Source: a virus
IMG/VR virus record: IMGVR_UViG_3300042288_002433
Location: 1-29,952 of that record
Length of the DNA: 29,952 bases
Strand: one strand, 5' to 3'
Below the pieces are notes generated by a model. It saw only the letters and a program-made list of their open reading frames with translations. It was not told the origin of the DNA and ran no database searches. How positions within the stretch are numbered: position 1 is the first letter of the stretch; each line of letters opens with the position of its first letter. This document shows positions 8,602 through 18,094 of this stretch, in pieces. Made by a program: the position numbers and the translations under genes.

Positions 8602-11600
8602 TGCCGCATCGTCCATACGTCAATACCATAGCAACAATTGGAAAAATTGTTATCAACAACAATACCGCATCATTGCCGGTATTTTTCAGGCGCGATGCCA
8701 ACACCGAGGGATCGGAAAATTTTACCTTTAAGATTCTGGCCAGCCCAGAATATGCACTTGGTGCCAATCTATCCACAACGGTGACTGTCTACGATAATAG
8801 CATCAATAGATCATTTCTGCTTACTACTACGCCCAACATCACATCGGCCAACGAAGGCGAAAGCTACATTGTAAACATTTATACAACAGAGATCGAAGAT
8901 GGAACGGTGATGGCCTGGCAGATAGATGGTGTGCAGGCCTTTGATCTTGTCACACCTTTGAGTGGAAATGTCACCATAGTTAATAACTATGCCAATGTAA
9001 ACATCATAACCATAAGAGATCGAGACACCGAAGGTCCAGAGACTGTGCATTTCATGCTCAAGTCTAATACAGACCCGCACATAGAACTCAACCAAAATCT
9101 CTATGCCAACGTAACTCTAGTAGACACCAGTCGTGCTCCCAACATAGCGCTCATAGCCAATGTATATACTGTGGCCGAAGGCGACGCTGTAGAATTCATG
9201 GTGCTAACAGCCAATCTGGAAAGCAATGTAATTTTTAACTATACCATCGATGGTATTAGTCAGGTAGATTTGGTTTTTGGTACGTTGACTGGTAAAATGG
9301 CACACAATGCCTATAACAGCAACAACAATGGAAATGCCAATGTAGTGTTGCGCATAGCCAAAGACAGATTGACCGAAGGTACTGAAACACTTAGATTTAC
9401 TTTGTTGTCCGACAACAGCATAAAACTTCTCAGCAACCTGCATGCCAATGTTGTCATAACCGACAACAGCCGTACTCCTGCTTACACAGTGTCATCCAAT
9501 GTTGCCATTGTTGGTGAAGGTGGTAGTGTAAAGTTTTCTGTGCTTGGTACCAACGTTGACAATAATACAGCCATGGCCTATGTTCTCGAAGGCGTTACGG
9601 CTGATGACATTGTTGGTGGTGTATCCAAATTAGGTGGTGATATTGCGTTGCTTAGCACTGATGGTGGGTTCAGCGCCTGGGCCAATGTGGACGTTGGCAT
9701 ACGCGAAGACCGAGTTACCGAAGGCATAGAAACATTGACCTTTGTGCTATTGAGAAATACTTTGATATCGCATAATACAAATTCATCGGTCAGTGTAGCT
9801 ATTCAGGATCTGAGCCAGTATCCCACCCTATCAGTGACGGCCAATAGATCATCGGTAGATGAAAATGGTGTTGTTCAGTTCAACATAGTAACCACAGATG
9901 TTCCTGCTAGTAGTAAATTTGAATATACCATTACCCCCATGGCCGACGTTAATAGTCATGTTTCAGTTGGAACCTATACAACAACCAAAGGCATATTCGC
10001 TGTAAATTCAGCTGGCAGAGCCAATGTTGTTGTTTACATGAAAGAAGATTACATTACCGAAGGCGCTGAATTTCTAACCATTACCATACCAGCAAATCTT
10101 GCTGCCAATACCGATGGCACAAGCGCAACTGTATTGATTAATGATACAACTCAGGCACCAAATCTTGTTCTAAGCTATGATGTTAATCCGGTCAATGAAG
10201 GCAGCAATGTACGCATTACCTTTACGGGCACCAATATTCCCGGAGGTACACCGATTTCTTGGAGTTTAACTGCGGGTTCTTCGGACATGACACCGACCAG
10301 TGGTACGGTCATCATGGATCTTAACCCAAGTTTCCCAACTACATCTAATAGCATTTTGCTGTCTGCAATAGCAGATTCTACTACTGAAGGTAACGAAACC
10401 TATACGGTTACAACTGGTGCTGTTAGTGGTATAAATTTAACTGCTAAATCACTTTCGGGTACCATAAAAGACACTAGTGTCAGTCCGCCAACACCTCCAC
10501 CACCAGCTCCACCAGCAACACCAGTTCCACCACCAGTAGGTACAGTTCTAACTGATTTCTTTAATTGTGATTTGGAAATAACAACGCCAGCATCCAGCAG
10601 CAGCGGTGTGTATAGTTTTCCGGGATGGAAGGTCTATATGCCTGGCGAAGGTACTGTGCCATCACACCTCAGGCTCAATGGGTTTTCTACAATTTTAGGT
10701 TATCCAACACCACAGGATCCAACACCAGCACCATTTAGTAGCTCTACGCCCTATGGTGATCAGGATGCTCCAACTAGTGCTTCATTTGGCTATGAATTTG
10801 TTGACGACAGCCTACCAGAATTTGGTGGCATCAAAGCTATTCGTTTGTATTCTAGCTGTTTTGGTGTTCCTTTTAACATCATTCGTGGTCCATATTTGGT
10901 AAGTGATTATTCGTGCAATCTTGTGGCCGATAGTGTAGTGAGTTTCCATTGGAAGGCTCAGTCCGGATCTGATGATTATGATGTGTTTGCCTACTTGGTT
11001 GAAGTTAATACTGGAGCAAGCATTTTGCTTCTTGATGACATCGGCTCAAGTTCTCCTTGGCAACTTGTTACTAGAAAAATTACAGCCGGCGAAGCTGGTA
11101 CCTACAAGTTCGTTTTTGTTTGCGGAACATATGATGCCAGTGGAGGAACAGCCAGCGGTGCTAGCCTTTATCTGGACAACATCTGTGTTGACTCTGAGCT
11201 TCCCTTGAGTTCTTTTGTGAATACATCGAGCCGTTATCTTAGTTCATCCACACTGACCGTAGGTACCGGAACAAAGAATTTGGTTGTTGGTACAGGTCTT
11301 AATTGGACCGCTGGCCAGGTTATAAAATTATACAATGGTAATAATTCCATGACCGGCACCATAGTAAGCTACAATCCATCTACTGGTGCTTTGGTTGTTG
11401 CTGTTGACAGCTCAGTTGGTTCTGGTACCTATGGTAATTGGGGTGTAATCAACAAAGGTGGTGCAACTACACCTCCCGCAGTTCCTCCGCCACCACCAGC
11501 ATCGGCTCCTGCAGCTCCTACGGCCATAGTTTTAGACGGGTTTTCAAGCACTCTGATTTCTCAGATCTATAGTCCAGGACCAGGATATAAAATCTTTGAC

Positions 11601-13607
11601 ATAGATTTTGGCGACAAAACCGGCGACTTTACACTGACTCTTGACTTCTTGAACAACTATGATTGGGCTGAACTGGATTGGAATGGCAACAAAGTCAATA
11701 CTGGGTTCAACAAAGGCATTCAAACCATAACCATCAACAAGGCCACTAGCTCACCTAGCAGCATCAGGTTGACCATTAATCCCAACAATATTACGGGCTG
11801 GGAAACACAGACCGGTAATTTTACAGCAGGTGAAGTTAATCCCGGTGGCTGGTGGCAGGGTAGTGGCGTTACTGCAGTAGGTGCTACAGTACCCTCAAGT
11901 GGTACAGTAAGCCCACCGACCACAATACCTCCGCCATACACCACCAAGCCCGATGGAACTGTGTACTGTCCTACAAGTTATGTAGGTCGTAAACTCAAAG
12001 GTACTAGTACAGTCAATTCCAACAACGAAGCCGATGTTACTGGTTCTCTGAGTGGTGATGCTGTCTGGGGTAATAATTCTCAGGGCTATTCAGATGACAG
12101 TGACTTAAGCCGAGCCGTTGTTCATGCCGGCCTGGCCAGTGTGGGTGAACTCATAAAGGTTCGCATCACTGCCAAAGATTTTGTGGCTCCTATTACGGGA
12201 TCTACAGTCAACGGTGTTACATCACAATCACTAACCAATGGTTGGTGTGGCATAACCATGACCAGACTTACACCGTTGCCAACGCCTACCTATGCCATTA
12301 CGCCACAGCTTGTCAGCGTTAATGAAGGTTTCATATTAATTTTTGATGTTAATACTACTTTAGTACCTGATGCTACTACGCTTTGCTACGGAATTTCAGG
12401 AAATACAAATGCTTTGGATTATGTGCATGTACCATATTTTGATTCTTATACTGATGTTAGATCAGCCTACATAAACAGTGTTCAGTCTGGATCTACCTGG
12501 GGATCTTGGCCAGGTTCAAGAGCTCAACCCACGCCCAATGCCATATTGTTTGCTAACTATCATTATGCAACCGTTGGCATAGGTGAGGGTAGATTAAGCC
12601 CATCCACGCTCAATACAGATTATCTGGTTCCAAAGAAAACAGTGCCCATAAGTTCCAACCGGACTTCTGTGACTCTCTACATAACTGCAGATCAATTGAC
12701 CGAAGGACCAGAAACTCTTAGAATGACACTTAGCAATTGCGCCACCAGTACCCAGCTAGTGCAATCGCCCATCATTACCATCAATGACACCAGCACGACA
12801 CCAGCACTGACCTGGAGTCTTACTCCCAATGTAAGCTATCAGGATGAAGGCAACAACATACAGCTTAACATTAATGCCAATAACCTTCAGCCTTCGCACT
12901 ATGGAACTTCGGGGCGTTGGGTACGTATTAGAGTTGGTGGAACCAACATTACTACCGGCGATATACAAGGTGGCAATGTAAGTAACAGTGTAAAATTTAC
13001 CAGTAATATATTCCCATATTCATTTGTCTGGGGGTTTGTGGCTGATCTCGTTACCGAAGGTGTAGAAGTAGCTAGATTCGATTTATTTACTTGGTTGGAT
13101 GGGGCAGCCGAAGAATTGACGACCCCTGTGGCTTGTTGTTATGTTACCATTGGTGATACCAGTACTGCTCCAGCACCCCCGCCCCCACCACCAGGAACAC
13201 CTCTGCCCGTCAATCCTAGCATTACATCGTTTGGTTGGAACATCGTTAATGATAGCACCTATTTGGCCACCCAAACCCAACTAGCTGGTTTGATATGGAG
13301 AACCGATCCAGATCCTGGTGATATCACACATGCCGAAATACGTGTGTATCGCGGATCTACCTATCAGACATCCGGCAGTGCGCAGGTCATAAGAAATACA
13401 TTGGGGAATTTCCCTGCATCTGGTTCTTACAGAATCTATGAATTTACACCAGGTGATGGCGTAGCCGTTGGCCTTGGATCTAACATAAACGATGGAGAAG
13501 TTTTAAGCTATCGTCTAATCTTTACCAGATCCAATGGAACAACCTTTAGTCCAACGTTCGATTTGCAATGGCATGTAGGAAATCAACAAGATACTAGCGG
13601 CGCTTAA
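8601..13607 (+). CDS. Giant adhesin-like baseplate or tail protein: Calx-beta repeats, Pro-rich linkers, LCCL-like domain
   Basis: This 1668-residue protein is modular. Residues 1-70 are only the second half of a Calx-beta domain (GKIVINNNTASLPVFFRRD then TEGSENFTFKIL). Five whole Calx-beta repeats follow at about 72-624, each with an early EG and a late TEG.E motif and ending in D-[TN]-[ST] or similar. A Pro-rich linker (628-647) leads to a jelly-roll-like carbohydrate-binding type region (650-867) and a phage-fibre module with TGLNWTAGQVIKLYNG (881-954). After a second Pro linker (957-972) comes another beta domain, then an LCCL-like domain at 1115-1224 (DAVWGNN, YSDDSDLSRAVVHAGL, STVNGVTS). 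Two more Calx-beta repeats lie at 1228-1522, and a Pro linker precedes the C-terminal domain. Calx-beta repeats are usually calcium-binding adhesion modules. The protein is probably an extended receptor-binding arm of the baseplate. It starts on TAATG with no Shine-Dalgarno of its own. Confidence 0.75.
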   Translation: MPHRPYVNTIATIGKIVINNNTASLPVFFRRDANTEGSENFTFKILASPEYALGANLSTTVTVYDNSINRSFLLTTTPNITSANEGESYIVNIYTTEIEDGTVMAWQIDGVQAFDLVTPLSGNVTIVNNYANVNIITIRDRDTEGPETVHFMLKSNTDPHIELNQNLYANVTLVDTSRAPNIALIANVYTVAEGDAVEFMVLTANLESNVIFNYTIDGISQVDLVFGTLTGKMAHNAYNSNNNGNANVVLRIAKDRLTEGTETLRFTLLSDNSIKLLSNLHANVVITDNSRTPAYTVSSNVAIVGEGGSVKFSVLGTNVDNNTAMAYVLEGVTADDIVGGVSKLGGDIALLSTDGGFSAWANVDVGIREDRVTEGIETLTFVLLRNTLISHNTNSSVSVAIQDLSQYPTLSVTANRSSVDENGVVQFNIVTTDVPASSKFEYTITPMADVNSHVSVGTYTTTKGIFAVNSAGRANVVVYMKEDYITEGAEFLTITIPANLAANTDGTSATVLINDTTQAPNLVLSYDVNPVNEGSNVRITFTGTNIPGGTPISWSLTAGSSDMTPTSGTVIMDLNPSFPTTSNSILLSAIADSTTEGNETYTVTTGAVSGINLTAKSLSGTIKDTSVSPPTPPPPAPPATPVPPPVGTVLTDFFNCDLEITTPASSSSGVYSFPGWKVYMPGEGTVPSHLRLNGFSTILGYPTPQDPTPAPFSSSTPYGDQDAPTSASFGYEFVDDSLPEFGGIKAIRLYSSCFGVPFNIIRGPYLVSDYSCNLVADSVVSFHWKAQSGSDDYDVFAYLVEVNTGASILLLDDIGSSSPWQLVTRKITAGEAGTYKFVFVCGTYDASGGTASGASLYLDNICVDSELPLSSFVNTSSRYLSSSTLTVGTGTKNLVVGTGLNWTAGQVIKLYNGNNSMTGTIVSYNPSTGALVVAVDSSVGSGTYGNWGVINKGGATTPPAVPPPPPASAPAAPTAIVLDGFSSTLISQIYSPGPGYKIFDIDFGDKTGDFTLTLDFLNNYDWAELDWNGNKVNTGFNKGIQTITINKATSSPSSIRLTINPNNITGWETQTGNFTAGEVNPGGWWQGSGVTAVGATVPSSGTVSPPTTIPPPYTTKPDGTVYCPTSYVGRKLKGTSTVNSNNEADVTGSLSGDAVWGNNSQGYSDDSDLSRAVVHAGLASVGELIKVRITAKDFVAPITGSTVNGVTSQSLTNGWCGITMTRLTPLPTPTYAITPQLVSVNEGFILIFDVNTTLVPDATTLCYGISGNTNALDYVHVPYFDSYTDVRSAYINSVQSGSTWGSWPGSRAQPTPNAILFANYHYATVGIGEGRLSPSTLNTDYLVPKKTVPISSNRTSVTLYITADQLTEGPETLRMTLSNCATSTQLVQSPIITINDTSTTPALTWSLTPNVSYQDEGNNIQLNINANNLQPSHYGTSGRWVRIRVGGTNITTGDIQGGNVSNSVKFTSNIFPYSFVWGFVADLVTEGVEVARFDLFTWLDGAAEELTTPVACCYVTIGDTSTAPAPPPPPPGTPLPVNPSITSFGWNIVNDSTYLATQTQLAGLIWRTDPDPGDITHAEIRVYRGSTYQTSGSAQVIRNTLGNFPASGSYRIYEFTPGDGVAVGLGSNINDGEVLSYRLIFTRSNGTTFSPTFDLQWHVGNQQDTSGA

Positions 13608-13613
13608 ATCAAT

Positions 13614-13640
13614 CATAAATAATAGATGATCACAACGAGG
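13614..13640 (+). promoter_or_regulatory. Putative T4-type late promoter plus ribosome site for gp8
   Basis: CATAAATA at 13614-13621 fits the T4/cyanophage late -10 motif. ATAAATAATAGATG (13615-13628) is an exact copy of the element before gp25. Transcription would begin near 13627, giving a leader of about 20 bases that contains GAGG (13637-13640), five bases before the gp8 ATG at 13646. The ATG inside the repeat (13626) is out of frame with gp8 and is read for only 11 codons before a stop. The arrangement would start a new late transcript for gp8 and the genes after it. Confidence 0.6.
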
Positions 13641-13645
13641 CAACA

Positions 13646-15010
13646 ATGGCTGCAATCATAACCAATTACTATCGCTTGTTCAATGCCAAGCAATTCGTAG
13701 AAAGCGTCAGGGAACCATGGGCAGGCGCCAGCGCCAATGCCAATACCTTTCATTATGTGTTTATTGGTCGACCACAAAGCTGGTCAAATGATAATCTGCC
13801 GCCTACTCCAGTCGACACCATAAATTTGCAATTCGATGTCTGGAAAGACATGATTGCCATGAAGAAGGTCAATCGCGAAGACATGGCGCACGTCGTTGCT
13901 CGTGAAGACTGGGTCTCGGGTACGGTCTACGACATGTATGACCATGATATTACTTCGACCAATCCAGCCTATAGTGGCGCTACTTCGTTGTTTCAAAGTA
14001 ACTTTTATGTCGTAACCGATGAGTTTAAGGTCTACAAGTGCCTTTTTAACAATAACAACCAGGCTAGTACGGTCAAACCTACCAGCACCAGCACCAGCGC
14101 AGTACAATTAGGTGATGGTTATGTCTGGAAATACATGTACACCATTGATACAGACAGCATCATCAAATTCCTAACACCGGAATTCATGCCGGTGTTGGCC
14201 TGTTCTACGGTACAGGCCGCAGCAGTTGACGGCGCCATTGATATCATAAAAGTTACCTATGCAGGCAATGCCTATGTTTCTACACCATCGGTGGTCATAG
14301 TTGGTGACGGCAATGTGGCTGCTGCAGCCACAGCCACCATGGCTGGAGGTTTAATTACTGACATTACCGTTGGTACCAGAGGTACTGGATACCATGTTGC
14401 CAACGTTACTATTACTGGCGGCGCACCCAATGCCAATGCTACGGCCCGTGCCATACTTGGTCCTCCGGGAGGGCATGGTTCCAATCCTGTTGACGAATTG
14501 GGTGGATACTATGTCATGATTAACAGTAAATTGGTCTATGCCGAAGGCAGCGGTGATTTTCCTGTAACCAATGATTTCCGCAGAATTGGCATGATTCTAG
14601 ATCCTCTGGTCTATGGCAGTTCCAACGTAAGAGCTACGGCCAATACCCTGACCACTCAATGGAGTTTCTTTGCCAACAGCACCAGTGCAGCCTTTGCAGT
14701 TGATGAAGTCATAACCGGTGGTACATCGGGAGCCAAGGCTCGCATCCTGACAACCACCAATGTAATTGTTGCTGGTAATAGTACAACGAGATTCATACAA
14801 CCCTTGGATGACAGCAGCACCAATTTTACCATGTTTCAGGTCAATGAGACCGTAACCGGTGGTACCTCAGGATCGACTGCAGTCATCAGACAAATCTATG
14901 GGCCCGAAGCCAACATACATTCTGGCATAGTAACCTATGTAGATAATCGTAGGCCCATAAGCCGGGCCGCCGATCAGTCAGAAAGCATTCACATTGTCAT
15001 AGAATTCTAA
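13646..15010 (+). CDS. 8: Baseplate wedge protein gp8-like, with inserted beta repeats
   Basis: T4 gp8 landmarks appear in order. IGRPQSWSNDN (T4 FGRSEPWSSNEN) is followed by a helical DVWKDMIAMKKV, AREDW, and GDGYVWKYMYTI (T4 GDGYVWEYLFEI). The ending YVDNRRPISRAADQSESIHI matches the T4 ending YMENRPPIIMAMDQTEEINI. The protein is 454 residues against 334 in T4. Most of the extra length lies at about residues 205-415, in two kinds of repeats common in phage structural proteins: paired G.GY..A.V.I.GG units, and two units with VITGGTSGA or VTGGTSGS. gp8 dimers bridge gp7, gp6 and gp10 in the T4 wedge, and the same scaffold role is expected here. GAGG at 13637-13640 supports the chosen start. 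Confidence 0.9.
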   Translation: MAAIITNYYRLFNAKQFVESVREPWAGASANANTFHYVFIGRPQSWSNDNLPPTPVDTINLQFDVWKDMIAMKKVNREDMAHVVAREDWVSGTVYDMYDHDITSTNPAYSGATSLFQSNFYVVTDEFKVYKCLFNNNNQASTVKPTSTSTSAVQLGDGYVWKYMYTIDTDSIIKFLTPEFMPVLACSTVQAAAVDGAIDIIKVTYAGNAYVSTPSVVIVGDGNVAAAATATMAGGLITDITVGTRGTGYHVANVTITGGAPNANATARAILGPPGGHGSNPVDELGGYYVMINSKLVYAEGSGDFPVTNDFRRIGMILDPLVYGSSNVRATANTLTTQWSFFANSTSAAFAVDEVITGGTSGAKARILTTTNVIVAGNSTTRFIQPLDDSSTNFTMFQVNETVTGGTSGSTAVIRQIYGPEANIHSGIVTYVDNRRPISRAADQSESIHIVIEF

Positions 15011-15022
15011 GGTAAACCCATG
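15005..15022 (+). promoter_or_regulatory. Stop-embedded ribosome site, gp8 to DUF4815 junction
   Basis: TTCTAAGGT at 15005-15013 contains both the gp8 stop (TAA 15008-15010) and the Shine-Dalgarno-like AAGG for the next gene. Nine bases separate the TAA from the ATG at 15020, and both genes use the same frame. The same nine letters and the same spacing recur at 18089-18106. Confidence 0.5.
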
Positions 15023-18000
15023 CCATACGTTTCTAGTCAGTTCCCTTATTATGACGATTTTGATCAAAACAAGGGTTACCATAAAATCCTGTTTCGACCT
15101 GGTCGTGCAGTACAGGCACGAGAGTTAACGCAACTCCAGACCGTTCTACAGGATCAGATAGGTACACTGGGTAAATCCTTCTTCAGAGAGGGTAGCTTTG
15201 CGTTCGAGGGAGATCCTCCTTCGTACCGTGCAAATTTAGATTATGTCAAACTGGCAACTTCATACAATAGCGTGGCGGCCAATGATGTAATCTTGGGCAT
15301 GATAGGTAAACGTCTAAAAAACAATGCCAACGTCACTGCAACCGTTGTCAATGCCATTGCTTCCATAGGTTCAGATCCACCAACTATTTACGTTACCTAT
15401 GATGGTACTGCTGATGACGGTGTTACTAAAACCTTTAACAACAGTCAGATTCTTACTGAATATGTCAATGGAGCTGCCAACATACAGCTACAAGCAGCAT
15501 CATCGGGTGCTACTGGCAAAGCTACCGCCGTAGGACTCACAGAAAATTATATTTTCGTTCGAGATACATTTGTAAAGGTCAACAAGCAACTGGCCATTGT
15601 TGGCAAGTATGGTGTGCTTAGCAGCAACAGCATAGGTTTTAGAGTTAATGAAGACATAGTAACCTATGCCGATGATTCGGCTCTTAGAGATCCAGCAGTG
15701 CTAACCGAAGGCAGTGCTGATAGCAATTATTATGCTCTGGGTGCAGATCGATACAAACTAAGTGTCAGTCTTGAAAGCAGACCATTGCTTTCAGATACCG
15801 ATGATACCGACCCCAACTTCTTTGAATTCATCAGAGTACAGAATGAAGTACCAAGCTGGGTTCGCGAGGACATCATCTATGATACGCTTGCCAAAGAATT
15901 GGCCAAACGCACCTACGAAGAAAGTGGTGATTATACTGTAGAATGCTTTAAACTTCAGCTCATGGAGCATGCCAACGCTAGCAACGCCCAGGTTGTAGGA
16001 TACTACAACAGCGGCGGGTTGGCTAACAGCATGGTGGCGCTCATGGGCAAAGGTCTGGCCTATGTGCGCGGCTACAGAATTGAAACCAATTACGATACAC
16101 CCATAACCATAACCAAGCCCCGAACCTATGCCAATGTAACAACTACTACAGTTGACATGACAGTAGGAAATTGGGTACGTGTAACCAATGTTTATGGTTT
16201 ACCCAATCTGGCCAATGATTTAGAATTAGTAGATATTTATAGTGACTACAAAGCTGGTGCACATTCAATTACGGGCCAGGGTAACAAAATTGGTACTTGC
16301 AGAATACGGCACATAGAACTTGAAAGCGGTAACCCACAAGACTATGTCACTGGTTTTTACTATGCTTCTTGGAAACTTTATATTTTTGATGTTCAGCTTT
16401 TGCCAGGATATGAGTTTTCACGATCAGCCAAAATGCTCAGGGGCGATGGTGCCGGAGGTGCTGGTTTCAGTTGTAACTTTGCGGCCGAACCATTGCCCAT
16501 GCCTGGTTCGATAAATCTGTTGTCGGGCAATGTTTATGCAACTGGATATCAAACAAGTTTCACGAAAACTTTGGCTGACCCCAGAGCAGTTAGATCGACA
16601 CTTTTCAGAGATTATATTCACGTTAAAACGCCAGGGTTTACACCTGCAGTTCAAAATTTCCGCATAGACAATGTTTTAAACGATTCTAATGTTTTACTAG
16701 GTGTGAATGTTCCAACAGTTACTGGAACTTTTCCATTTTTTGTTCACATAGTAAACATCAAAGAGCCAGAAACTGCCAGTTATATCGTAAAACTACCCTT
16801 TGATTATGTACGAAGTGTAGATGCCAACAATGACAGCACGGTATTTACTGCGGCTAGCTGGAATACTGCCACATTATCGGCTAATTCTGCCAGCATTGTC
16901 ATAAGCGGAGCAGTCAACGAGTCTTGGACTCAACCAACATTGTACAACAGTCTCATTGTTGTTACTACGGGATCCAAAGCCGGTAACGTGTATACTGGCA
17001 CAGACGGTAGATTGGTTCTTAGCAACGCACAAAAAACGTTAACAGTGGATCTTGCCAGTATATCTGGTGTTTCTACCGCAGATATTCATCTTGTGCTTCC
17101 TAGAACCAAAACACTGGATCGTGCTTCGCGTCGCAGCAAAACACTCAACACCAATCGTACCTATGATGTAACCAATGCTACAGCGTATTCCGCTGATGTC
17201 ATAGAACTAGACCGTGCCGATGGCAAACGTCTGGTAAGTGTGTATGAGAGTGTACCTGGCACTACTGGTAGTTTTAATGCAACAAGTGCCATAGAAATCA
17301 CCAGTAATTATACTTTTGATACTGGTCAAAGAACAACACACTATGCCCGGGCAAGAATAATACGCAGGGCCGGAGCGCCTGTTCCACAGGCACCCATACA
17401 GGTTACCTATGATTATTTCAGCCATGGTGCTTCGGGTGATTATTTCAGTGTAGAGAGCTACACGGACAACGGTGTTGATTATCAGGACGTACCTAGTTTT
17501 GAAACCAATCAAGGCAAAGTATATCTTAATGACTACCTAGATTGTAGGCCGGTCATAAATCATGCAGGTTCGGGTTACTCAAGCACTGGTGCCATAAAGC
17601 CCGACCATATACTTTCAAATTATAACTTCACAACCAGTCTTAGTTATTTTCTCGCACACAACGCAATGATTGGTTTGAGCACCAATGGTACTTTTAATAT
17701 TAAATACAGTGGTGCCGCCCCCAATGGTCAGGCAAGAGATCCTGAACCAGCTGATGACAGCATGCCATTGTATGTAATAAGAATGCGTCCCTATGTTCGT
17801 GACATGCTTACCGATGTAGATGTTGAAAATCTTTGTGTTGAGCGTTACACCATGAAGGACATTGGCAAGCTTGATCGTAGAATCACCAATCTAGAATATT
17901 ATACTACCCTGAGCTTGTTGGAAAAGCAAACCGAAAGTCTACAGATAAAAGATGCCGCAGGACTGGATAGGTTTAAAAATGGTTTCATAGTAGACAATTT

Positions 18001-18094
18001 TACTGGATTTGGTGTGGCAGATACAGCATCCACAGCTGCCATAGATTTCAGATCCAATGAATTAAGACCAAAATTTTCACGCAAGACGTTCTAA
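15020..18094 (+). CDS. DUF4815-type structural protein, N-terminal chain
   Basis: Residues 1-70 carry the DUF4815 hallmark: YYDDFDQNKGYHKILFRPG, then VQARELTQLQTVLQDQIGTL and a GSFAFEGDP turn. The long middle is beta-rich. About residues 920-1010 hold another hallmark block of large T4-like marine phage proteins: VERYTMKDIGKLDRRITNLE, YYTTLSLLEKQTESL and RFKNGFIVDNFTGFG. In the homologues I recall, the chain continues past this point into segments found here in the next two genes, so this 1024-residue protein looks like the first third of a split polypeptide. It ends ELRPKFSRKTF, then a TAA, and the same frame continues after nine bases at an ATG. The role is probably a baseplate-peripheral structural arm acting with gp8; the exact function is not established. 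Confidence 0.75.
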   Translation: MPYVSSQFPYYDDFDQNKGYHKILFRPGRAVQARELTQLQTVLQDQIGTLGKSFFREGSFAFEGDPPSYRANLDYVKLATSYNSVAANDVILGMIGKRLKNNANVTATVVNAIASIGSDPPTIYVTYDGTADDGVTKTFNNSQILTEYVNGAANIQLQAASSGATGKATAVGLTENYIFVRDTFVKVNKQLAIVGKYGVLSSNSIGFRVNEDIVTYADDSALRDPAVLTEGSADSNYYALGADRYKLSVSLESRPLLSDTDDTDPNFFEFIRVQNEVPSWVREDIIYDTLAKELAKRTYEESGDYTVECFKLQLMEHANASNAQVVGYYNSGGLANSMVALMGKGLAYVRGYRIETNYDTPITITKPRTYANVTTTTVDMTVGNWVRVTNVYGLPNLANDLELVDIYSDYKAGAHSITGQGNKIGTCRIRHIELESGNPQDYVTGFYYASWKLYIFDVQLLPGYEFSRSAKMLRGDGAGGAGFSCNFAAEPLPMPGSINLLSGNVYATGYQTSFTKTLADPRAVRSTLFRDYIHVKTPGFTPAVQNFRIDNVLNDSNVLLGVNVPTVTGTFPFFVHIVNIKEPETASYIVKLPFDYVRSVDANNDSTVFTAASWNTATLSANSASIVISGAVNESWTQPTLYNSLIVVTTGSKAGNVYTGTDGRLVLSNAQKTLTVDLASISGVSTADIHLVLPRTKTLDRASRRSKTLNTNRTYDVTNATAYSADVIELDRADGKRLVSVYESVPGTTGSFNATSAIEITSNYTFDTGQRTTHYARARIIRRAGAPVPQAPIQVTYDYFSHGASGDYFSVESYTDNGVDYQDVPSFETNQGKVYLNDYLDCRPVINHAGSGYSSTGAIKPDHILSNYNFTTSLSYFLAHNAMIGLSTNGTFNIKYSGAAPNGQARDPEPADDSMPLYVIRMRPYVRDMLTDVDVENLCVERYTMKDIGKLDRRITNLEYYTTLSLLEKQTESLQIKDAAGLDRFKNGFIVDNFTGFGVADTASTAAIDFRSNELRPKFSRKTF

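Noticed and set aside
10972-11208. + strand frame of 78 codons in another phase inside the large adhesin
   Set aside because: The long frame here encodes a coherent jelly-roll-like domain; the short one has no ribosome site and no known pattern.
13626-13661. Short frame from the ATG inside the second ATAAATAATAGATG copy
   Set aside because: It stops after 11 codons and is out of frame with gp8, whose ATG at 13646 has GAGG at proper spacing.
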